From Onishia niordana (GTDB lineage Bacteria > Pseudomonadota > Gammaproteobacteria > Pseudomonadales > Halomonadaceae), in contig NZ_SDSD01000009.1 in the NCBI RefSeq assembly GCF_004798965.1, positions 1 to 64,000 of the forward strand: a stretch of DNA of 64,000 bases. The letters are read 5' to 3'. A program made the translations under genes and the position numbers. The notes under the pieces are model-generated. The model worked only from the letters and a program-made list of their open reading frames with translations. It ran no database searches and was not told the DNA's origin. Shown here in pieces: positions 8,289 through 18,528 of this stretch (position 1 is the stretch's first letter; every line of letters begins with the position of its first letter).

Positions 8289-9449
8289 CTAGAGTCGTCC
8301 GGCGCGGTTCAGGACTGGGTTGGCGTACTGGGCAAGCCACCAATCACGCAAGTGAGTGGGAACCTCTGCCAGGCGCGCACGAAAGCGCTGACGATCCGTC
8401 TCGGTGACCTCGCTGAGATCGACGAGATCCGGTGCCAGGCCACTGGCTTCGAGTGCCAGTTGGTGGCTCGGGAAAAGATGATAGCCATTCAGTACTTGCT
8501 TATCGATCTCTTGTGCGACGGATTCAGGACTGTCGAAGTCCCCGGACAGCGGCGTACCGAAGGTCAGCTTGATCCGGCCCTTGGCGCCGGTAATGCCGGC
8601 CACGATGGAGCGAATATCCTCGAATTCGATTTTCTGATAGGCGCCCTCGGTATGCATCGCATAGAGTTCTCGAGCCTTCTGAAGATCACAGGGATCGTAC
8701 TCATAGCTGATCGACACCGGGACCATTCGCAACTCGCCAATGACATCACCGAGCTTGGCCTGCTTGTCAGCCTGGCGGCCGGCCATGGTCAGCATCTTGA
8801 TGATGGCCGGGTCGGCACGGTCGATGCCGTCCTTGGCGCGGCCTTCGCGCTGGGCCATCCAGATGGAATGATTGTCTGCGCCGATCGAGTGGCGAATGTA
8901 ACTCGACAGCAGCTGATAAGCCGCCAGCATGGCACGCTTGCCCTTGGCCGAGCGGGGGACGATGAAACTCTTGTTGAGTCGCATCAGGTCCGACACATAG
9001 GGTTTCTGCAGCAAGTTGTCGCCAATGGCGATACGCACCGTGCTGCGACCAGCCTGATAGAGCGCATAGTTGACGAAGGCCGGGTCGAGCGCGATATCGC
9101 GATGATTGCCGATGAACAGGTAAGCCTGATCGTGTTTCAGCCGGTCGAGGCCTTCGACTTCGAAGGTCTCGGTGGTGGTGCGAATCATGCGATCCATGTA
9201 GCTCGCGATGCGCATCTGGAAGTCATAGACGCAATTGACTCCGCGCATCTCACGCCGGATGCCAAAACTGGCAATGGCGCGCGCCAAGCGAGGCGCGATC
9301 CGCGCAAGCCTTGGCAATTTGAACTGGGTTAGTGCATCGAGCAGCTCGGCATTGTTGGCCAGCCGCACGATGACGTCGGCCACCTCGTCGTCCTGGTAGG
9401 GGCGAATGCTGGCAAAAGGGTCGTTTGTTGTGGCGGATTCTTGAGTCAC
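8289..9449 (-). CDS. Glycerolipid-type acyltransferase (PlsC/PlsB superfamily)
   Basis: A 386-residue soluble or membrane-associated protein of the glycerol-phosphate acyltransferase superfamily, probably transferring acyl chains in phospholipid or storage-lipid synthesis. The acyltransferase block is visible as NHRDIALDP (near residue 119), which gives His and Asp one residue further apart than the usual HX4D. Later blocks are the FIVPRSAKGKR segment and the IWMAQREGRAKDG segment. There are no strong membrane helices. The gene is 49 bases downstream of rdgC. I cannot assign the acceptor substrate. Confidence 0.75.
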   Translation of the reverse strand: MTQESATTNDPFASIRPYQDDEVADVIVRLANNAELLDALTQFKLPRLARIAPRLARAIASFGIRREMRGVNCVYDFQMRIASYMDRMIRTTTETFEVEGLDRLKHDQAYLFIGNHRDIALDPAFVNYALYQAGRSTVRIAIGDNLLQKPYVSDLMRLNKSFIVPRSAKGKRAMLAAYQLLSSYIRHSIGADNHSIWMAQREGRAKDGIDRADPAIIKMLTMAGRQADKQAKLGDVIGELRMVPVSISYEYDPCDLQKARELYAMHTEGAYQKIEFEDIRSIVAGITGAKGRIKLTFGTPLSGDFDSPESVAQEIDKQVLNGYHLFPSHQLALEASGLAPDLVDLSEVTETDRQRFRARLAEVPTHLRDWWLAQYANPVLNRAGRL

Positions 9450-9498
9450 GATGAAGAAATCACCAGGTTGAAGGCTTGAAAGGTGCAGACGTTAATCA

Positions 9499-10425
9499 TC
9501 ATGGGCTAGGCGGCGCGGTAGAGGCTTCACCGTCCAGCCAGCCGATCATGCGTTCCACGACCTCGGCAAGTGTCTGCGCCATCAGCACGAAATCGGCCTC
9601 CATGCGCAGGATGGCGTCATCGCCGTCGTTAGTCTGGCTGGCTTCATCAAGCAATGCATCGGAAAAGCGTAACGACTTGAGGGCCAGGTCATCGTGCAGC
9701 ACCAGTGATAGCTGCCCTTCGACCTCAAGGGCCAGTTTGTGCGCCTGTCGTCCGCCTTCGAGCAGGGTCTGGATCTCGTCGCTATCCAGATCCACGGCAC
9801 GAGCACGCAACACGCCATCGTCTCCTTGTGCCTTGAGCTCAACCTGATCGCCCAGTATCAGCCCAGTTGGACGGCTGTCCGCCTCTTTGAGCCAGGCGGT
9901 CATGGCCTTGATCGGCAAGGTCTGGGTGGCAAGTGGGGTGACTTTTAGGCTGCCCAGCGTCTGTCGCAACAGGTCGAGAATTTCCTCGGCACGGGCACGG
10001 CTACTGGCGTTGACGGCGATCAGGTCGCGGCGCGTGTCCCACCAGAGGTCTATTTTCTGACTCTTGATGAAGGCGCGTGGCAGCAGCTCCTCGTAGACCT
10101 GCTCCTTGATCACCTGCTTTTCCTTGCGAGGCAGTGGCCGACCTTCCGCGACTTCACGGTCGGCGCAGCGCTCCTCGACTTCCTCCCGAACCACGCTTGC
10201 TGGCAGCACCCGCTCTTGACGCAGCGCTGATAGAAGACGGTGCCCCTGGATTTCATGGAGATGACGCTCACTACTGCGACCGCCCGGCGTCCGCCAACCC
10301 AGACGGGTGGCTTCACTACCCCCTAGTGGACGGAAGGCCTGTTCGGCGAGCTGATCTTCCAGGTCGTCATGGGTGATCTGCGGGGCATCATGCAGGCGAT
10401 AGAGATGCAGGTGCTTAAACCACAT
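9499..10425 (-). CDS. rdgC: RdgC, recombination-associated DNA-binding protein
   Basis: RdgC forms a ring around double-stranded DNA and limits RecA activity; it is nucleoid-associated. The start at 10425 gives MWFKHLHLYRLHD, which matches the usual RdgC N-terminus; an extended frame to 10500 adds a poor leader. The 308-residue length is typical, and characteristic segments include LGWRTPGG, the LPRKEKQVIKEQVYEELLPRAF stretch and KIDLWWD. It lies 95 bases downstream of lpxH on the same strand. Confidence 0.93.
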   Translation of the reverse strand: MWFKHLHLYRLHDAPQITHDDLEDQLAEQAFRPLGGSEATRLGWRTPGGRSSERHLHEIQGHRLLSALRQERVLPASVVREEVEERCADREVAEGRPLPRKEKQVIKEQVYEELLPRAFIKSQKIDLWWDTRRDLIAVNASSRARAEEILDLLRQTLGSLKVTPLATQTLPIKAMTAWLKEADSRPTGLILGDQVELKAQGDDGVLRARAVDLDSDEIQTLLEGGRQAHKLALEVEGQLSLVLHDDLALKSLRFSDALLDEASQTNDGDDAILRMEADFVLMAQTLAEVVERMIGWLDGEASTAPPSP

Positions 10426-10520
10426 GGCAAGTCTCTGACAAAAAAGGAGCAGTATTATGGCCAAACGGGGCCTTCGGTGCCAGCGCTCGGCCGGCGACAC
10501 ACGTAACGTCAGGTGCAGCG

Positions 10521-11297
10521 TCAGGCGCTTGGTGGTGCGTCTAGCGGGAAATCACGCAGCTCCGGGGCCTGGCCGCTCACGAGACGAATATCCCAGCCTT
10601 GATCCGGCTGCCAGTCGCCCAGCACGATGCGCGCGGCCGGCTGATCATCAAGCGTGACCTGGTGCACGGCAGGGCGGTGAGTATGGCCGTGAATCAGTGT
10701 GGTCACGCCGTGGGCCGTCATTTCCTTGATCACCTCATCCGGTGTCACGTCCATGATGTCTTCGGCCTTATTGGAGTTGGCATCGCCGGACTGCTCGCGA
10801 ATTTGCTTGGCCAGAGCCAGCCGCTCAGGGATCGACATAGCGAGAATCTGCGCTTGCCACTGCGGGTCTCGGGCCTTGGCACGAAATGCCATGTAGGCGT
10901 CGTCACGGGTGCAAAGGCTGTCGCCATGCATCAGCAAAACGGGTTCATCGGCGCTATTGAGTCGCGTCGGGTCGTCGAGAAGCGTGGCACCGCAGGCGTC
11001 TGCAAAGCGCTTGCCTATCAGGAAGTCTCGGTTGCCGTGCATCAGATATATGGCTGTGCCTGCGCTACTCAGCGTACGCAGGGCCTCGACGACACGGTTA
11101 ACGAGAGCCGCATTGCCGCTGGGTTCAGCCTCTGGCAGGTCGAGGATGTCGTCACCGACCCATGCCTCGAAGAAATCGCCGAGGATGTAGAGAGCATCTG
11201 CCTTGCTGGCGGTGTGCTCCAGATAGGTTACAAAGCCATCGGTGACCTCGGGGGCTCCCGGGTGCAGGTGCAGATCGGAAATCAGCAGAGTCGTCAT
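10521..11297 (-). CDS. lpxH: UDP-2,3-diacylglucosamine diphosphatase LpxH
   Basis: Hydrolyses UDP-2,3-diacylglucosamine to lipid X and UMP in lipid A synthesis, at the inner face of the cytoplasmic membrane. The 258-residue calcineurin-like phosphoesterase shows all metal motifs: SDLHL (Asp8, His10), GDFFEAWVGDD (Asp41), HGNRDFLIG, HGDSLCT and HGHTHRP. It is downstream of ppiB, separated by a GC-rich hairpin. Its presence implies a standard lipid A pathway. Confidence 0.95.
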   Translation of the reverse strand: MTTLLISDLHLHPGAPEVTDGFVTYLEHTASKADALYILGDFFEAWVGDDILDLPEAEPSGNAALVNRVVEALRTLSSAGTAIYLMHGNRDFLIGKRFADACGATLLDDPTRLNSADEPVLLMHGDSLCTRDDAYMAFRAKARDPQWQAQILAMSIPERLALAKQIREQSGDANSNKAEDIMDVTPDEVIKEMTAHGVTTLIHGHTHRPAVHQVTLDDQPAARIVLGDWQPDQGWDIRLVSGQAPELRDFPLDAPPSA

Positions 11298-11398
11298 GGC
11301 AAGCCTGTTCTAGTGGGTGCTATTCGTTTAGTGCTGGCCGTCTCAGTGTGTCGTCGTATTGTCCAATAAAGGGGCCAAGGGAAGGGCAGTACAACGAC

Positions 11399-11424
11399 AC
11401 ACGCCCGCACAAGGGCGGGCGTGT
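11399..11424 (-). terminator. Probable terminator after ppiB
   Basis: A 10-bp GC-rich stem (ACACGCCCGC at 11399-11408, GCGGGCGTGT at 11415-11424) with a 6-base loop, 20 bases beyond the ppiB stop. The following minus-strand bases (GTTGTACT) are only partly T-rich. Confidence 0.6.
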
Positions 11425-11443
11425 CGGTGGAGAGCGCTCGATG

Positions 11444-11956
11444 TCAGGCGTTGCCTGCGGCCTCATCCTTGATGTAGGCCTGTTGGATCACCACGTCATC
11501 AGCCGGAACGTCGGCGTGCATGCCGCGACGGGTAGTGGGCACCGCACGGATCTTGTCGACCACGTCCATGCCATCAACCACCTTGCCGAATACGCAGTAA
11601 CCCCAGCCCTGCAGGTTCTTGCCGCTGTGATTGAGGAAGTCATTGTCGGCAATGTTGATGAAGAACTGAGCGGTGGCCGAGTGCGGGTCCTGAGTGCGTG
11701 CCATGGCAAGCGTGCCCTTGAGGTTCTTCAGGCCGTTATCCGCTTCGTTCTCGATCGCTTCACGCGTCGGCTTCTGGTTGAAGTCAAGGTCGAAGCCGCC
11801 GCCCTGCACCATGAAGCCATCAATGACGCGGTGGAACAGCGTGTCGTCATAGTGGCCGTCAGTCACGTACTGCTGGAAATTCTCGGCGGTCTTGGGAGCC
11901 TTGTCGAAATCAAGCTCGATGGTGATATCGCCGTAATTGGTCTGGAGAACAATCAT
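11444..11956 (-). CDS. ppiB: Cytoplasmic peptidyl-prolyl cis-trans isomerase (cyclophilin) PpiB
   Basis: A 170-residue cyclophilin without a signal peptide, catalysing proline isomerisation in protein folding. Key active-site segments are visible: [13 protein letters not shown], the Gln-Phe-Phe-Ile segment [13 protein letters not shown], and the conserved tryptophan region [17 protein letters not shown]. It is transcribed divergently from glnS, sharing a 176-bp intergenic region that contains a consensus -10 box. Confidence 0.95.
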   Translation of the reverse strand: MIVLQTNYGDITIELDFDKAPKTAENFQQYVTDGHYDDTLFHRVIDGFMVQGGGFDLDFNQKPTREAIENEADNGLKNLKGTLAMARTQDPHSATAQFFINIADNDFLNHSGKNLQGWGYCVFGKVVDGMDVVDKIRAVPTTRRGMHADVPADDVVIQQAYIKDEAAGNA

Positions 11957-11986
11957 GTCAGTTTCCCGGAAGTCGTGTGGGGCGTC

Positions 11987-12017
11987 TTGGCGTTGCGCAT
12001 CTGCGTCGCGCTATAAT
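11987..12017 (+). promoter_or_regulatory. Predicted sigma-70 promoter for glnS-cysS
   Basis: Perfect -10 TATAAT at 12012-12017 with TTGGCG at 11987-11992 as -35 (19-base spacer, slightly long). The same AT-rich patch reads TATTAT on the minus strand (complement of 12013-12018) and could also serve ppiB. Confidence 0.6.
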
Positions 12018-12132
12018 AGCTGTTTTGCATCGACGCGCGAAGTCGGTATCTGCCATCCACTCGAGTTGATTAGGGTGGGCCAGGAGCCGATCCGTCGCCA
12101 GCGTACTCCATCAAGAGGTTCTCAGACGCCCC

Positions 12133-13812
12133 ATGAGCAATGAAAGCACCAGCGCCCCGAACTTCATTCGCAATCAGATTAGCGAAGAGATCGAGGCTGG
12201 CAAGGTCGATAAGATCGTTACCCGTTTTCCGCCGGAGCCCAATGGCTTTCTGCATATCGGCCATGCCAAGTCGATCTGTTTGAATTTTGGGTTGGCCGAA
12301 CAGTTTGGTGGCGACTGTCACCTGCGCTTTGATGACACCAACCCGGCCAAGGAAGAACAGGCCTACATTGATGCCATCAAGGAAGACCTTCACTGGATGG
12401 GCTTCGAGTGGGCTGGCGATGTGCGTTATGCATCCGATTACTTCGATCAGCTCTATGCCTGGGCTCAGCACTTGATCCGTGAGGGCAAGGCCTATGTTGA
12501 TGACCTGTCACCGGACGAAATTCGTGAGTACCGCGGCACCTTGACCGAAGCCGGTCGGCCGAGCCCTTATCGCGAGCGCAGTGCCGACGAAAGCCTCGAT
12601 TTGCTCGAGCGCATGAAGCAGGGCGAGTTCGCCGAGAGCGAAAAAGTGCTGCGGGCCAAGATCGACATGGCGTCGCCGAATATCAACCTGCGTGACCCGA
12701 TCCTCTACCGCATTCGCCAGGCCAATCACCATCAGACTGGCGATAAGTGGAAGATTTATCCTTCCTACGATTTTGCCCATGGCCAGTCGGATGCCATTGA
12801 AGGGGTGACGCATTCGGTCTGCACCCTGGAGTTCGAGGATCATCGCCCGCTCTATGAGTGGTTCCTCGATAACCTGCCGGTACCGGCCAAGCCGCGCCAG
12901 ATCGAATTCGCGCGCTTGAACCTGAGTTACACCCTGACCTCCAAGCGCAAGCTAAAGCTGCTGGTCGATCAGGGGATCGTTGACGGCTGGGACGACCCGC
13001 GCCTGCCGACGATTTCCGGGATGCGTCGCCGTGGTTACACCCCGGCTTCGCTTCGCAAGTTCTGCGACATGATTGGCGTGACCCGCGCCGACGGTGGCTT
13101 GGTCGAAATCGGCATGCTCTATCATGCCATTCGCTCGGATCTTGAGGACAACGCGCCGCGTGCCATGTGCGTGATGAAGCCGCTCAAGGTAGTCCTGACC
13201 AATGTCCCCGAGGGACACGAGGAGGTCTTTGAGGCCGCTGGTCACCCGGCTCGCGACGACATGGGTACGCGCAAACTGCCGTTCACTCGTGAGATCTGGA
13301 TCGACCAAGACGACTTCATGGAGGAGCCGCCGAAGAAGTTTTTCCGCCTGGCGCCCGAGAAGGAAGTGCGCCTGCGCAATGGCTACGTGATCCGCTGCGA
13401 TGAGGTGGTCAAGGGGGCCGACGGCGACGTCAGTGAGCTGCGCTGCTCGGTGGATTTCGACACCCTGGGCAAGAACCCGGAAGGCCGGAAGGTCAAAGGC
13501 GTCATTCACTGGGTCAGCGCTGAGCACGGTGTGCCGATCGAGGTGCGCCAGTACGACAACCTTTTCCAGGTCGAGGTCCCCGACAAGGACAAGGACGCCG
13601 ACTTCCTGGATCACCTGAATCCCGAGTCACTGGTCATCGTTGAAGGTATTGCCGAGCCGTCGATTCGTGACGCCGCCCCCGAAGCGCGTTACCAGTTTGA
13701 GCGGGTCGGCTATTTCTGCGCCGACCGTCATGCCTGCGCCGAGGGCAAGCGGGTATTCAACCGCACGGTGGGACTGAAAGATGGTTGGGCCAAGGCACAG
13801 AAGAAGGGCTGA
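12133..13812 (+). CDS. glnS: Glutaminyl-tRNA synthetase
   Basis: A 559-residue class I aminoacyl-tRNA synthetase that charges tRNA-Gln. The HIGH-type motif is [13 protein letters not shown] (near residue 35) and the KMSKS equivalent is TSKRKL (near residue 272). The two C-terminal beta-barrels that read the anticodon follow. Presence of GlnS implies direct glutaminylation rather than the Glu-to-Gln amidation route for this tRNA. The stop codon is 1 base away from the cysS start, so the two are cotranscribed. Confidence 0.97.
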   Translation: MSNESTSAPNFIRNQISEEIEAGKVDKIVTRFPPEPNGFLHIGHAKSICLNFGLAEQFGGDCHLRFDDTNPAKEEQAYIDAIKEDLHWMGFEWAGDVRYASDYFDQLYAWAQHLIREGKAYVDDLSPDEIREYRGTLTEAGRPSPYRERSADESLDLLERMKQGEFAESEKVLRAKIDMASPNINLRDPILYRIRQANHHQTGDKWKIYPSYDFAHGQSDAIEGVTHSVCTLEFEDHRPLYEWFLDNLPVPAKPRQIEFARLNLSYTLTSKRKLKLLVDQGIVDGWDDPRLPTISGMRRRGYTPASLRKFCDMIGVTRADGGLVEIGMLYHAIRSDLEDNAPRAMCVMKPLKVVLTNVPEGHEEVFEAAGHPARDDMGTRKLPFTREIWIDQDDFMEEPPKKFFRLAPEKEVRLRNGYVIRCDEVVKGADGDVSELRCSVDFDTLGKNPEGRKVKGVIHWVSAEHGVPIEVRQYDNLFQVEVPDKDKDADFLDHLNPESLVIVEGIAEPSIRDAAPEARYQFERVGYFCADRHACAEGKRVFNRTVGLKDGWAKAQKKG

Positions 13813-13813
13813 T

Positions 13814-15199
13814 ATGCAGATCTACAACACCCTGACCCGTCGCAAGGAGCCGTTGGCGCCGATCGAGCCCGGGAAGCTGCGCATGTATGTCTGCGGTATC
13901 ACCGTCTACGACTTCTGCCACATCGGACATGCTCGGGTAATGGTGGCCTTCGATGTCATTACCCGTTACCTGCGCGCCCGGGGCTACGACGTCAATTACG
14001 TGCGCAATATCACGGATATCGACGACAAGATCCTCAAGCGGGCCGAGGAGAATGGAGAGGCCATCGATGCACTCACCGAGCGCATGATCGCCGCCATGCA
14101 CGAGGATGAGGATCGTCTCAAGGTGTTGCGCCCGGACCATGAGCCTCGCGCAACCCGCCATATCGACGACATCGTCGCGATGATCGAGACCTTGATCGCC
14201 AAGGAGTATGCCTACGCCGCCGATAACGGTGACGTCTACTATCGGGTTCGCAAGTTTGCCGATTACGGCAAGCTCAACAACCGCGACCCGGATGAGATGC
14301 GCTCCGGGGCGCGTATCGATGTAGGAGAGCACAAGGAAGACCCGCTGGACTTCGTGCTGTGGAAGGCTGCCAAGCCTGGTGAGGCCAGCTGGCCCTCGCC
14401 CTGGGGCGAAGGGCGTCCGGGCTGGCACATCGAGTGCTCGGCCATGTCGACCTGCTGCCTGGGTGATACCTTCGATATCCACGGTGGAGGACCGGACCTG
14501 ACCTTTCCGCATCATGAGAACGAGATCGCGCAGAGCGAAGCGGCCACCGGCGCGCGCTACGTGAATACCTGGATGCATGCCGGGGCGGTGCGGGTCGACA
14601 GTGAGAAGATGTCCAAGTCGCTGGGCAACTTCTTCACCATTCGCGAAGTGCTCGAGGTCCACGACGCGGAAGTGGTGCGCTACCTCTTGGTCGCCAGTCA
14701 CTACCGCAGCCCGATCAACTATGCGCCGGATGCTCTGGATGATGCCCGCCGCTCACTTGAGCGTTTCTACAATGCGCTTAACGATGTCGAGGCCATTGAG
14801 GGTGCGGTTGACCCCCGCTTTGATGAGCGTTTCTGTGCGGCCATGGATGACGACTTCAATACCCCAGAGGCTCTGGCGGCTCTCTTCGACCTGGCCCGTG
14901 AACTCAACGTGGCCAAGAAGGATGCGCCCGAGACCGTCCCGGCGCTGGCCTTCGAGCTCAAGCGTCTCGGCGAGGTGTTGGGTCTCTTCGATCAGGATCC
15001 AGCCGCTTTCCTGCAGGCCGGTGCCAAGGCGCTTGCCATCGGCGAAGAGGAAATCCAGGCACGTATCGAGGCACGCGCCGCGGCGAAGAAGGCCAAGAAT
15101 TTCTCTGAGGCTGATCGTATCCGCGACGAGCTTTCCTCTCTGGGGATCACCCTCAAGGATTCCCGCGAAGGCACTACCTGGGTGGTTGATCGCGACTAA
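13814..15199 (+). CDS. cysS: Cysteinyl-tRNA synthetase
   Basis: A 461-residue class I synthetase charging tRNA-Cys. The start ATG 13814 ([14 protein letters not shown]) follows the glnS stop by one base; an in-frame start within glnS is unnecessary. Motifs: zinc ligands at [17 protein letters not shown] (Cys plus HIGH) and [15 protein letters not shown], and KMSKSLGNF. The C-terminal helical domain ends with the tRNA-binding region. Confidence 0.97.
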   Translation: MQIYNTLTRRKEPLAPIEPGKLRMYVCGITVYDFCHIGHARVMVAFDVITRYLRARGYDVNYVRNITDIDDKILKRAEENGEAIDALTERMIAAMHEDEDRLKVLRPDHEPRATRHIDDIVAMIETLIAKEYAYAADNGDVYYRVRKFADYGKLNNRDPDEMRSGARIDVGEHKEDPLDFVLWKAAKPGEASWPSPWGEGRPGWHIECSAMSTCCLGDTFDIHGGGPDLTFPHHENEIAQSEAATGARYVNTWMHAGAVRVDSEKMSKSLGNFFTIREVLEVHDAEVVRYLLVASHYRSPINYAPDALDDARRSLERFYNALNDVEAIEGAVDPRFDERFCAAMDDDFNTPEALAALFDLARELNVAKKDAPETVPALAFELKRLGEVLGLFDQDPAAFLQAGAKALAIGEEEIQARIEARAAAKKAKNFSEADRIRDELSSLGITLKDSREGTTWVVDRD

Positions 15200-15216
15200 G
15201 CCAGGCCTTCACTCTG

Positions 15217-16278
15217 TCAACGGGTGATGGCCACCGGGGCGGGTGGCAACGGAATCTTTCGTGGCCAGTCGTCCCCGACCACAAACAGTCGCTGCCAGAT
15301 GCCGTCTTCACTCTGCAACACCAGCGGCAGCGGCGCGCCCCAGCTGTTGCTGAAACGCATGGTCAGGTAAGCGTCTATCTTCTCGAGTGGCTTTAGCTGC
15401 TCGGGGAGGGGCGGGGCCAACCAGTGAGGCTTGTGCAGCCATGCTCCTCGGGTGCCGGCGCTCAAGTGAGCGCGGAAGGTCGGCCAATCGTGCCAAAAAA
15501 GCCAATGGCCGCGCAGGTGGTCGACAGTGGCGTCGGTGGGTGAGGGTAGCGGCGGCCGATCAGAGTCAGTCTCCCATGGATAAAAGAGCACCCCAGGCAT
15601 CGCCGTCCGCTGATGATCCCGTCGTTCTTCTTGTTCCAGTTCCACCGATGCGTTCTTCCCTTGATGCATGAACTCTCCGAGGGCGAGCCGTGCCTCAGGG
15701 GTATCGAGCAGCGGTAGCTGATGGTGGAAGAGGTGGCTGCGTTTGCCGGCAAGGCTATCGGCGCAGCCGGGGCCTATCCAGCGCGCCTGACTGTCTGCTC
15801 CCTGTGGTCCTTCGTGTATGCCCAGATAGAACTTGATCGCCACTTCCAGATGGACGGGTACAGATTCTGCTTGCTGTTCCTGCCCAGCCGCACGTCGAGA
15901 CCTGGTCTTTTGCTGGTACAGCATATCCAGCTCACCCAGCGTGCGGCGTTCGCGCATGATCGGCAGGTTGTGGGTCACAAGCCTGGTGTTGGGGGCGGTC
16001 TCAAGGAGGAATTGCCAGAGTTTTTCGTGATAGTGACCCAGCCGGGCGCTAACGGCATTGCCTACCCAGGCTTCGAGTAACGCTGGGTCGCCTTCCAGCC
16101 GATCCAGGTAGTTTCGCCAGCCGCCATTCTCGAGTCCAAGCTCGCCAAGGCTTGGCCGTCCCAGGCAGGGCATTGCCAACAGGTCGGGTGCCAGGCACAG
16201 CCACCCCAGGTCACGCACCAGCGGGTGGCGCCAGGCGCCCAGCATGCTATCGGGATCTGTCTCTTTATCGTCGTCCAT
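15217..16278 (-). CDS. DUF1853 family protein
   Basis: The N-terminal segment HPLVRDLGWLCLAPDLL and the later block EVAIKFYLGIH are what I recall of the DUF1853 family; its function is unknown. I start at ATG 16278 (MDDDKETDPDSMLG, 353 residues) because TTGAGGA lies 5 bases upstream. A longer start at 16341 would overlap the promoter of the divergent osmoprotectant operon. The protein is soluble, with no signal peptide. It is convergent with cysS, ending 17 bases past its stop. Confidence 0.75.
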   Translation of the reverse strand: MDDDKETDPDSMLGAWRHPLVRDLGWLCLAPDLLAMPCLGRPSLGELGLENGGWRNYLDRLEGDPALLEAWVGNAVSARLGHYHEKLWQFLLETAPNTRLVTHNLPIMRERRTLGELDMLYQQKTRSRRAAGQEQQAESVPVHLEVAIKFYLGIHEGPQGADSQARWIGPGCADSLAGKRSHLFHHQLPLLDTPEARLALGEFMHQGKNASVELEQEERRDHQRTAMPGVLFYPWETDSDRPPLPSPTDATVDHLRGHWLFWHDWPTFRAHLSAGTRGAWLHKPHWLAPPLPEQLKPLEKIDAYLTMRFSNSWGAPLPLVLQSEDGIWQRLFVVGDDWPRKIPLPPAPVAITR

Positions 16279-16334
16279 TGATTCCTCAAGCCAGGGCAGT
16301 GGCTTAGCGTTGATATCGTGCCGATGGGGCCTTC

Positions 16335-16363
16335 CTGACATTGTAACGTCAGTTCCTTATACT
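16335..16363 (+). promoter_or_regulatory. Sigma-70-like promoter of the osmoprotectant ABC operon
   Basis: -35 CTGACA (16335-16340), 17-base spacer, -10 TATACT (16358-16363). The start would be near 16370, about 33 bases before the first gene. Confidence 0.7.
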
Positions 16364-16402
16364 GATGTGAAACTTGTCACACCACCGACTGGGGTAAGCG
16401 CA

Positions 16403-17311
16403 ATGAAGCAGACAATGACATGGATTGCAGCATTGGCAGCCACTGCCGTAATCGGACAGGCACAGGCGGCGGAGCCGGTGGTTGTGTCCTCTAAAATTGA
16501 CACTGAGGGCTCGGTACTCGGCGAATTGATCCTGCAGTCGCTAGAGGCTGGCGGGATCGAGACCGAGAACCGGCTCCAGTTGGGTGGCACCAGCATCGTG
16601 CGCGAGGCGATCATCGCCGGCGAAATCGATATCTACCCTGAGTACACCGGCAATGGCGCCTTCTTCTTCGACATGGCGGATAGCCCAGTCTGGAAGAATG
16701 CTGACAAGGCGCATGACAAGGTCAGCGAGCTCGATCGTGAGGCCAATGATCTGGTGTGGCTGACACCAGCAGAGGCCAACAACACCTGGGCGATCAGTGT
16801 GCGCGACGACCTGGCAAGTGAGCATGGCCTCGAGTCGCTCGAAGATCTGTCGCAGTATTTGGCCGATGGAGGCGAGTTCAAGTTTGCCGCCAGCGCCGAG
16901 TTCGTTGAATCCGAGGCAGCACTGCCGGCATTCCAGGAAGCCTACGGTTTTGAGCTTGACTCCGATCAGCTGGTGGTGCTCTCCGGTGGCAACACTGCCG
17001 CGACCCTGCGCGCGGCTGCCCTGCAGACCAATGGCGTCAACGCTGCCATGGCCTACGGCACCGATGGTGGCCTGAATGCTCTGGGCCTGCGCGTGCTCGA
17101 TGATACGCTCGGCGTACAGCCTGTCTATCAGCCCGCCCCCCTGGTACGCGAAGACGTCCTCAAGGCCTATCCGAAGATCCCTGAACTGCTCTCACCGGTC
17201 TTCGATGCCCTGGATCTTGAGACATTGCAGCGTCTGAACGGTGAAGTGGCCGTCAACGGCGCCGACCCCGCCAAGGTCGCGGCGAACTTCCTCGACCAGC
17301 TCGAGCAATAA
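16403..17311 (+). CDS. osmF: Osmoprotectant ABC transporter, periplasmic binding protein (YehZ/OsmF type)
   Basis: The 302-residue protein starts at ATG 16403 with a Sec signal peptide (MKQTMTWIAALAATAVIGQAQA). The mature part shows the glycine-betaine/choline-binding family pattern: VVVSSKIDTEGSVLGELI, GGTSIVREAIIAGEIDIYPEYTGNG, and TPAEANNTWAI. It captures a quaternary-ammonium or related osmoprotectant in the periplasm. Gene order SBP-permease-ATPase-permease matches Escherichia coli yehZYXW. A good promoter precedes it. Confidence 0.88.
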   Translation: MKQTMTWIAALAATAVIGQAQAAEPVVVSSKIDTEGSVLGELILQSLEAGGIETENRLQLGGTSIVREAIIAGEIDIYPEYTGNGAFFFDMADSPVWKNADKAHDKVSELDREANDLVWLTPAEANNTWAISVRDDLASEHGLESLEDLSQYLADGGEFKFAASAEFVESEAALPAFQEAYGFELDSDQLVVLSGGNTAATLRAAALQTNGVNAAMAYGTDGGLNALGLRVLDDTLGVQPVYQPAPLVREDVLKAYPKIPELLSPVFDALDLETLQRLNGEVAVNGADPAKVAANFLDQLEQ

Positions 17312-17337
17312 GCATCTCTGGGCGGGCTCTCGCAAGC

Positions 17338-18528
17338 GTGTCGGCTTCCTCGTCATTGTCTCAGCCGCATTCGGCGCCTCCTAACCGGGTGCTGCTGGCA
17401 CTGATGCCGGCAGCGCTGGTCGCACTGCTGTTGCTGGATCTCGCCAGCGTTCAACCCAATCGCATCGTGCCGGGGCAAGGCATGAGCCTATGGGCGATCA
17501 TGGGGCCTGCCAGTCTGCTTCTGGTCTTACTGCCGCTGGGCGTTGGCGGTCTGGCCTGGCGGGCATCGTCAGAAAGGCTTCTCTGGGCGCTGGGTCTGAC
17601 CCTTCTTGCCATGCTCGGCATGCCCTGGGCGCTTGCCGGGTTCTGTCATGTCTTCATCGACCCGGACGCGCCCTATGCCCGGGCGGGGCTAGCGGCTGGC
17701 TTCTGGGTCGTGTTGTTCGTATTCATGTTGGCCCTGATCGAACTCAAGGGACGCCTGCGGCTGCCGCCTGGCAGCTGGTGGGTTCTAGGGGGGCTGATGC
17801 TGGGGTCCTGGGCCTTGGCGCTTGCCAGTGGGGTGCTGGATAAACTTTCCCTGATGCAGGAATACCTGGGGCGCAGCGATAAGTTTATCGACGCGCTTGC
17901 CTATCACAGCCTCTTGGTAGCCTCGGCCGTGGGGGTGAGCCTGATGTTGGGCTTTTGCCTGGCCTTGGCCATGCGCCGCTGGTCACGGCTTGAGCGAGGC
18001 ATCAATGGTGTCCTGAGCCTGATTCAGACGATCCCCAGCCTGGCCTTGTTTGGCCTGCTGCTGGCCCCACTGGCCTGGCTCGCCGACCGTTTCGACTGGC
18101 TGGCGGCAATCGGTGTGCAGGGAATTGGCGCCGCGCCTGCCCTGATCGCGCTGGTGGGGTACAGCCTCTTGCCGATGACACGCAACACCTTCGTGGCACT
18201 CGCGGATGTCGATCCCGGTGTGATCGAATCGGCTCGTGGTATGGGCATGAGTCCGCGTCAGGTCTTTCTGCAAGTGCGCTTGCCGTTGGCATTGCCGGTA
18301 TTGATCGAAGGGGTGCGCATTACCAGCGTCCAGGCGATCGGTCTAGCGGCGGTGGCCGCCCTGATCGGTGCCGGCGGGCTTGGCACCTTCGTCTTCCAGG
18401 GGCTTGGGCAGGCCGCCATGGATCTTGTGTTGCTCGGCGCTTTGCCGATCATCGTCATGGCGGTCGTGGTTGACGGTTTACTGACGGCCCTTGCCGGGGC
18501 GCTGCGACAAGGAGCTCGTGATGACTGA
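17338..18528 (+). CDS. yehY: Osmoprotectant ABC transporter permease (YehY type)
   Basis: A 396-residue membrane protein starting with GTG 17338, with several extra N-terminal transmembrane helices before the permease core. The core carries the EAA loop contacting the ATPase (ESARGMGMSPRQVFLQVRLPLALPVL). The length and the extra N-terminal helices fit YehY rather than the short OpuCB-type permeases. Its stop overlaps the ATPase gene by 8 bases. Confidence 0.87.
   Translation: MSASSSLSQPHSAPPNRVLLALMPAALVALLLLDLASVQPNRIVPGQGMSLWAIMGPASLLLVLLPLGVGGLAWRASSERLLWALGLTLLAMLGMPWALAGFCHVFIDPDAPYARAGLAAGFWVVLFVFMLALIELKGRLRLPPGSWWVLGGLMLGSWALALASGVLDKLSLMQEYLGRSDKFIDALAYHSLLVASAVGVSLMLGFCLALAMRRWSRLERGINGVLSLIQTIPSLALFGLLLAPLAWLADRFDWLAAIGVQGIGAAPALIALVGYSLLPMTRNTFVALADVDPGVIESARGMGMSPRQVFLQVRLPLALPVLIEGVRITSVQAIGLAAVAALIGAGGLGTFVFQGLGQAAMDLVLLGALPIIVMAVVVDGLLTALAGALRQGARDD

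Noticed and set aside
8079..9332. 417-codon plus-strand frame opposite the acyltransferase gene
   Set aside because: Antisense shadow caused by high third-position GC; its translation lacks domains, while the opposite frame has clear acyltransferase blocks.
13757..14701. 314-codon minus-strand frame opposite cysS
   Set aside because: Antisense shadow of a strongly conserved synthetase gene.
16244..16402. N-terminal extension of osmF
   Set aside because: The signal peptide starts at 16403 with a GGGGTAA site, and the extension overlaps the promoter and the divergent gene.
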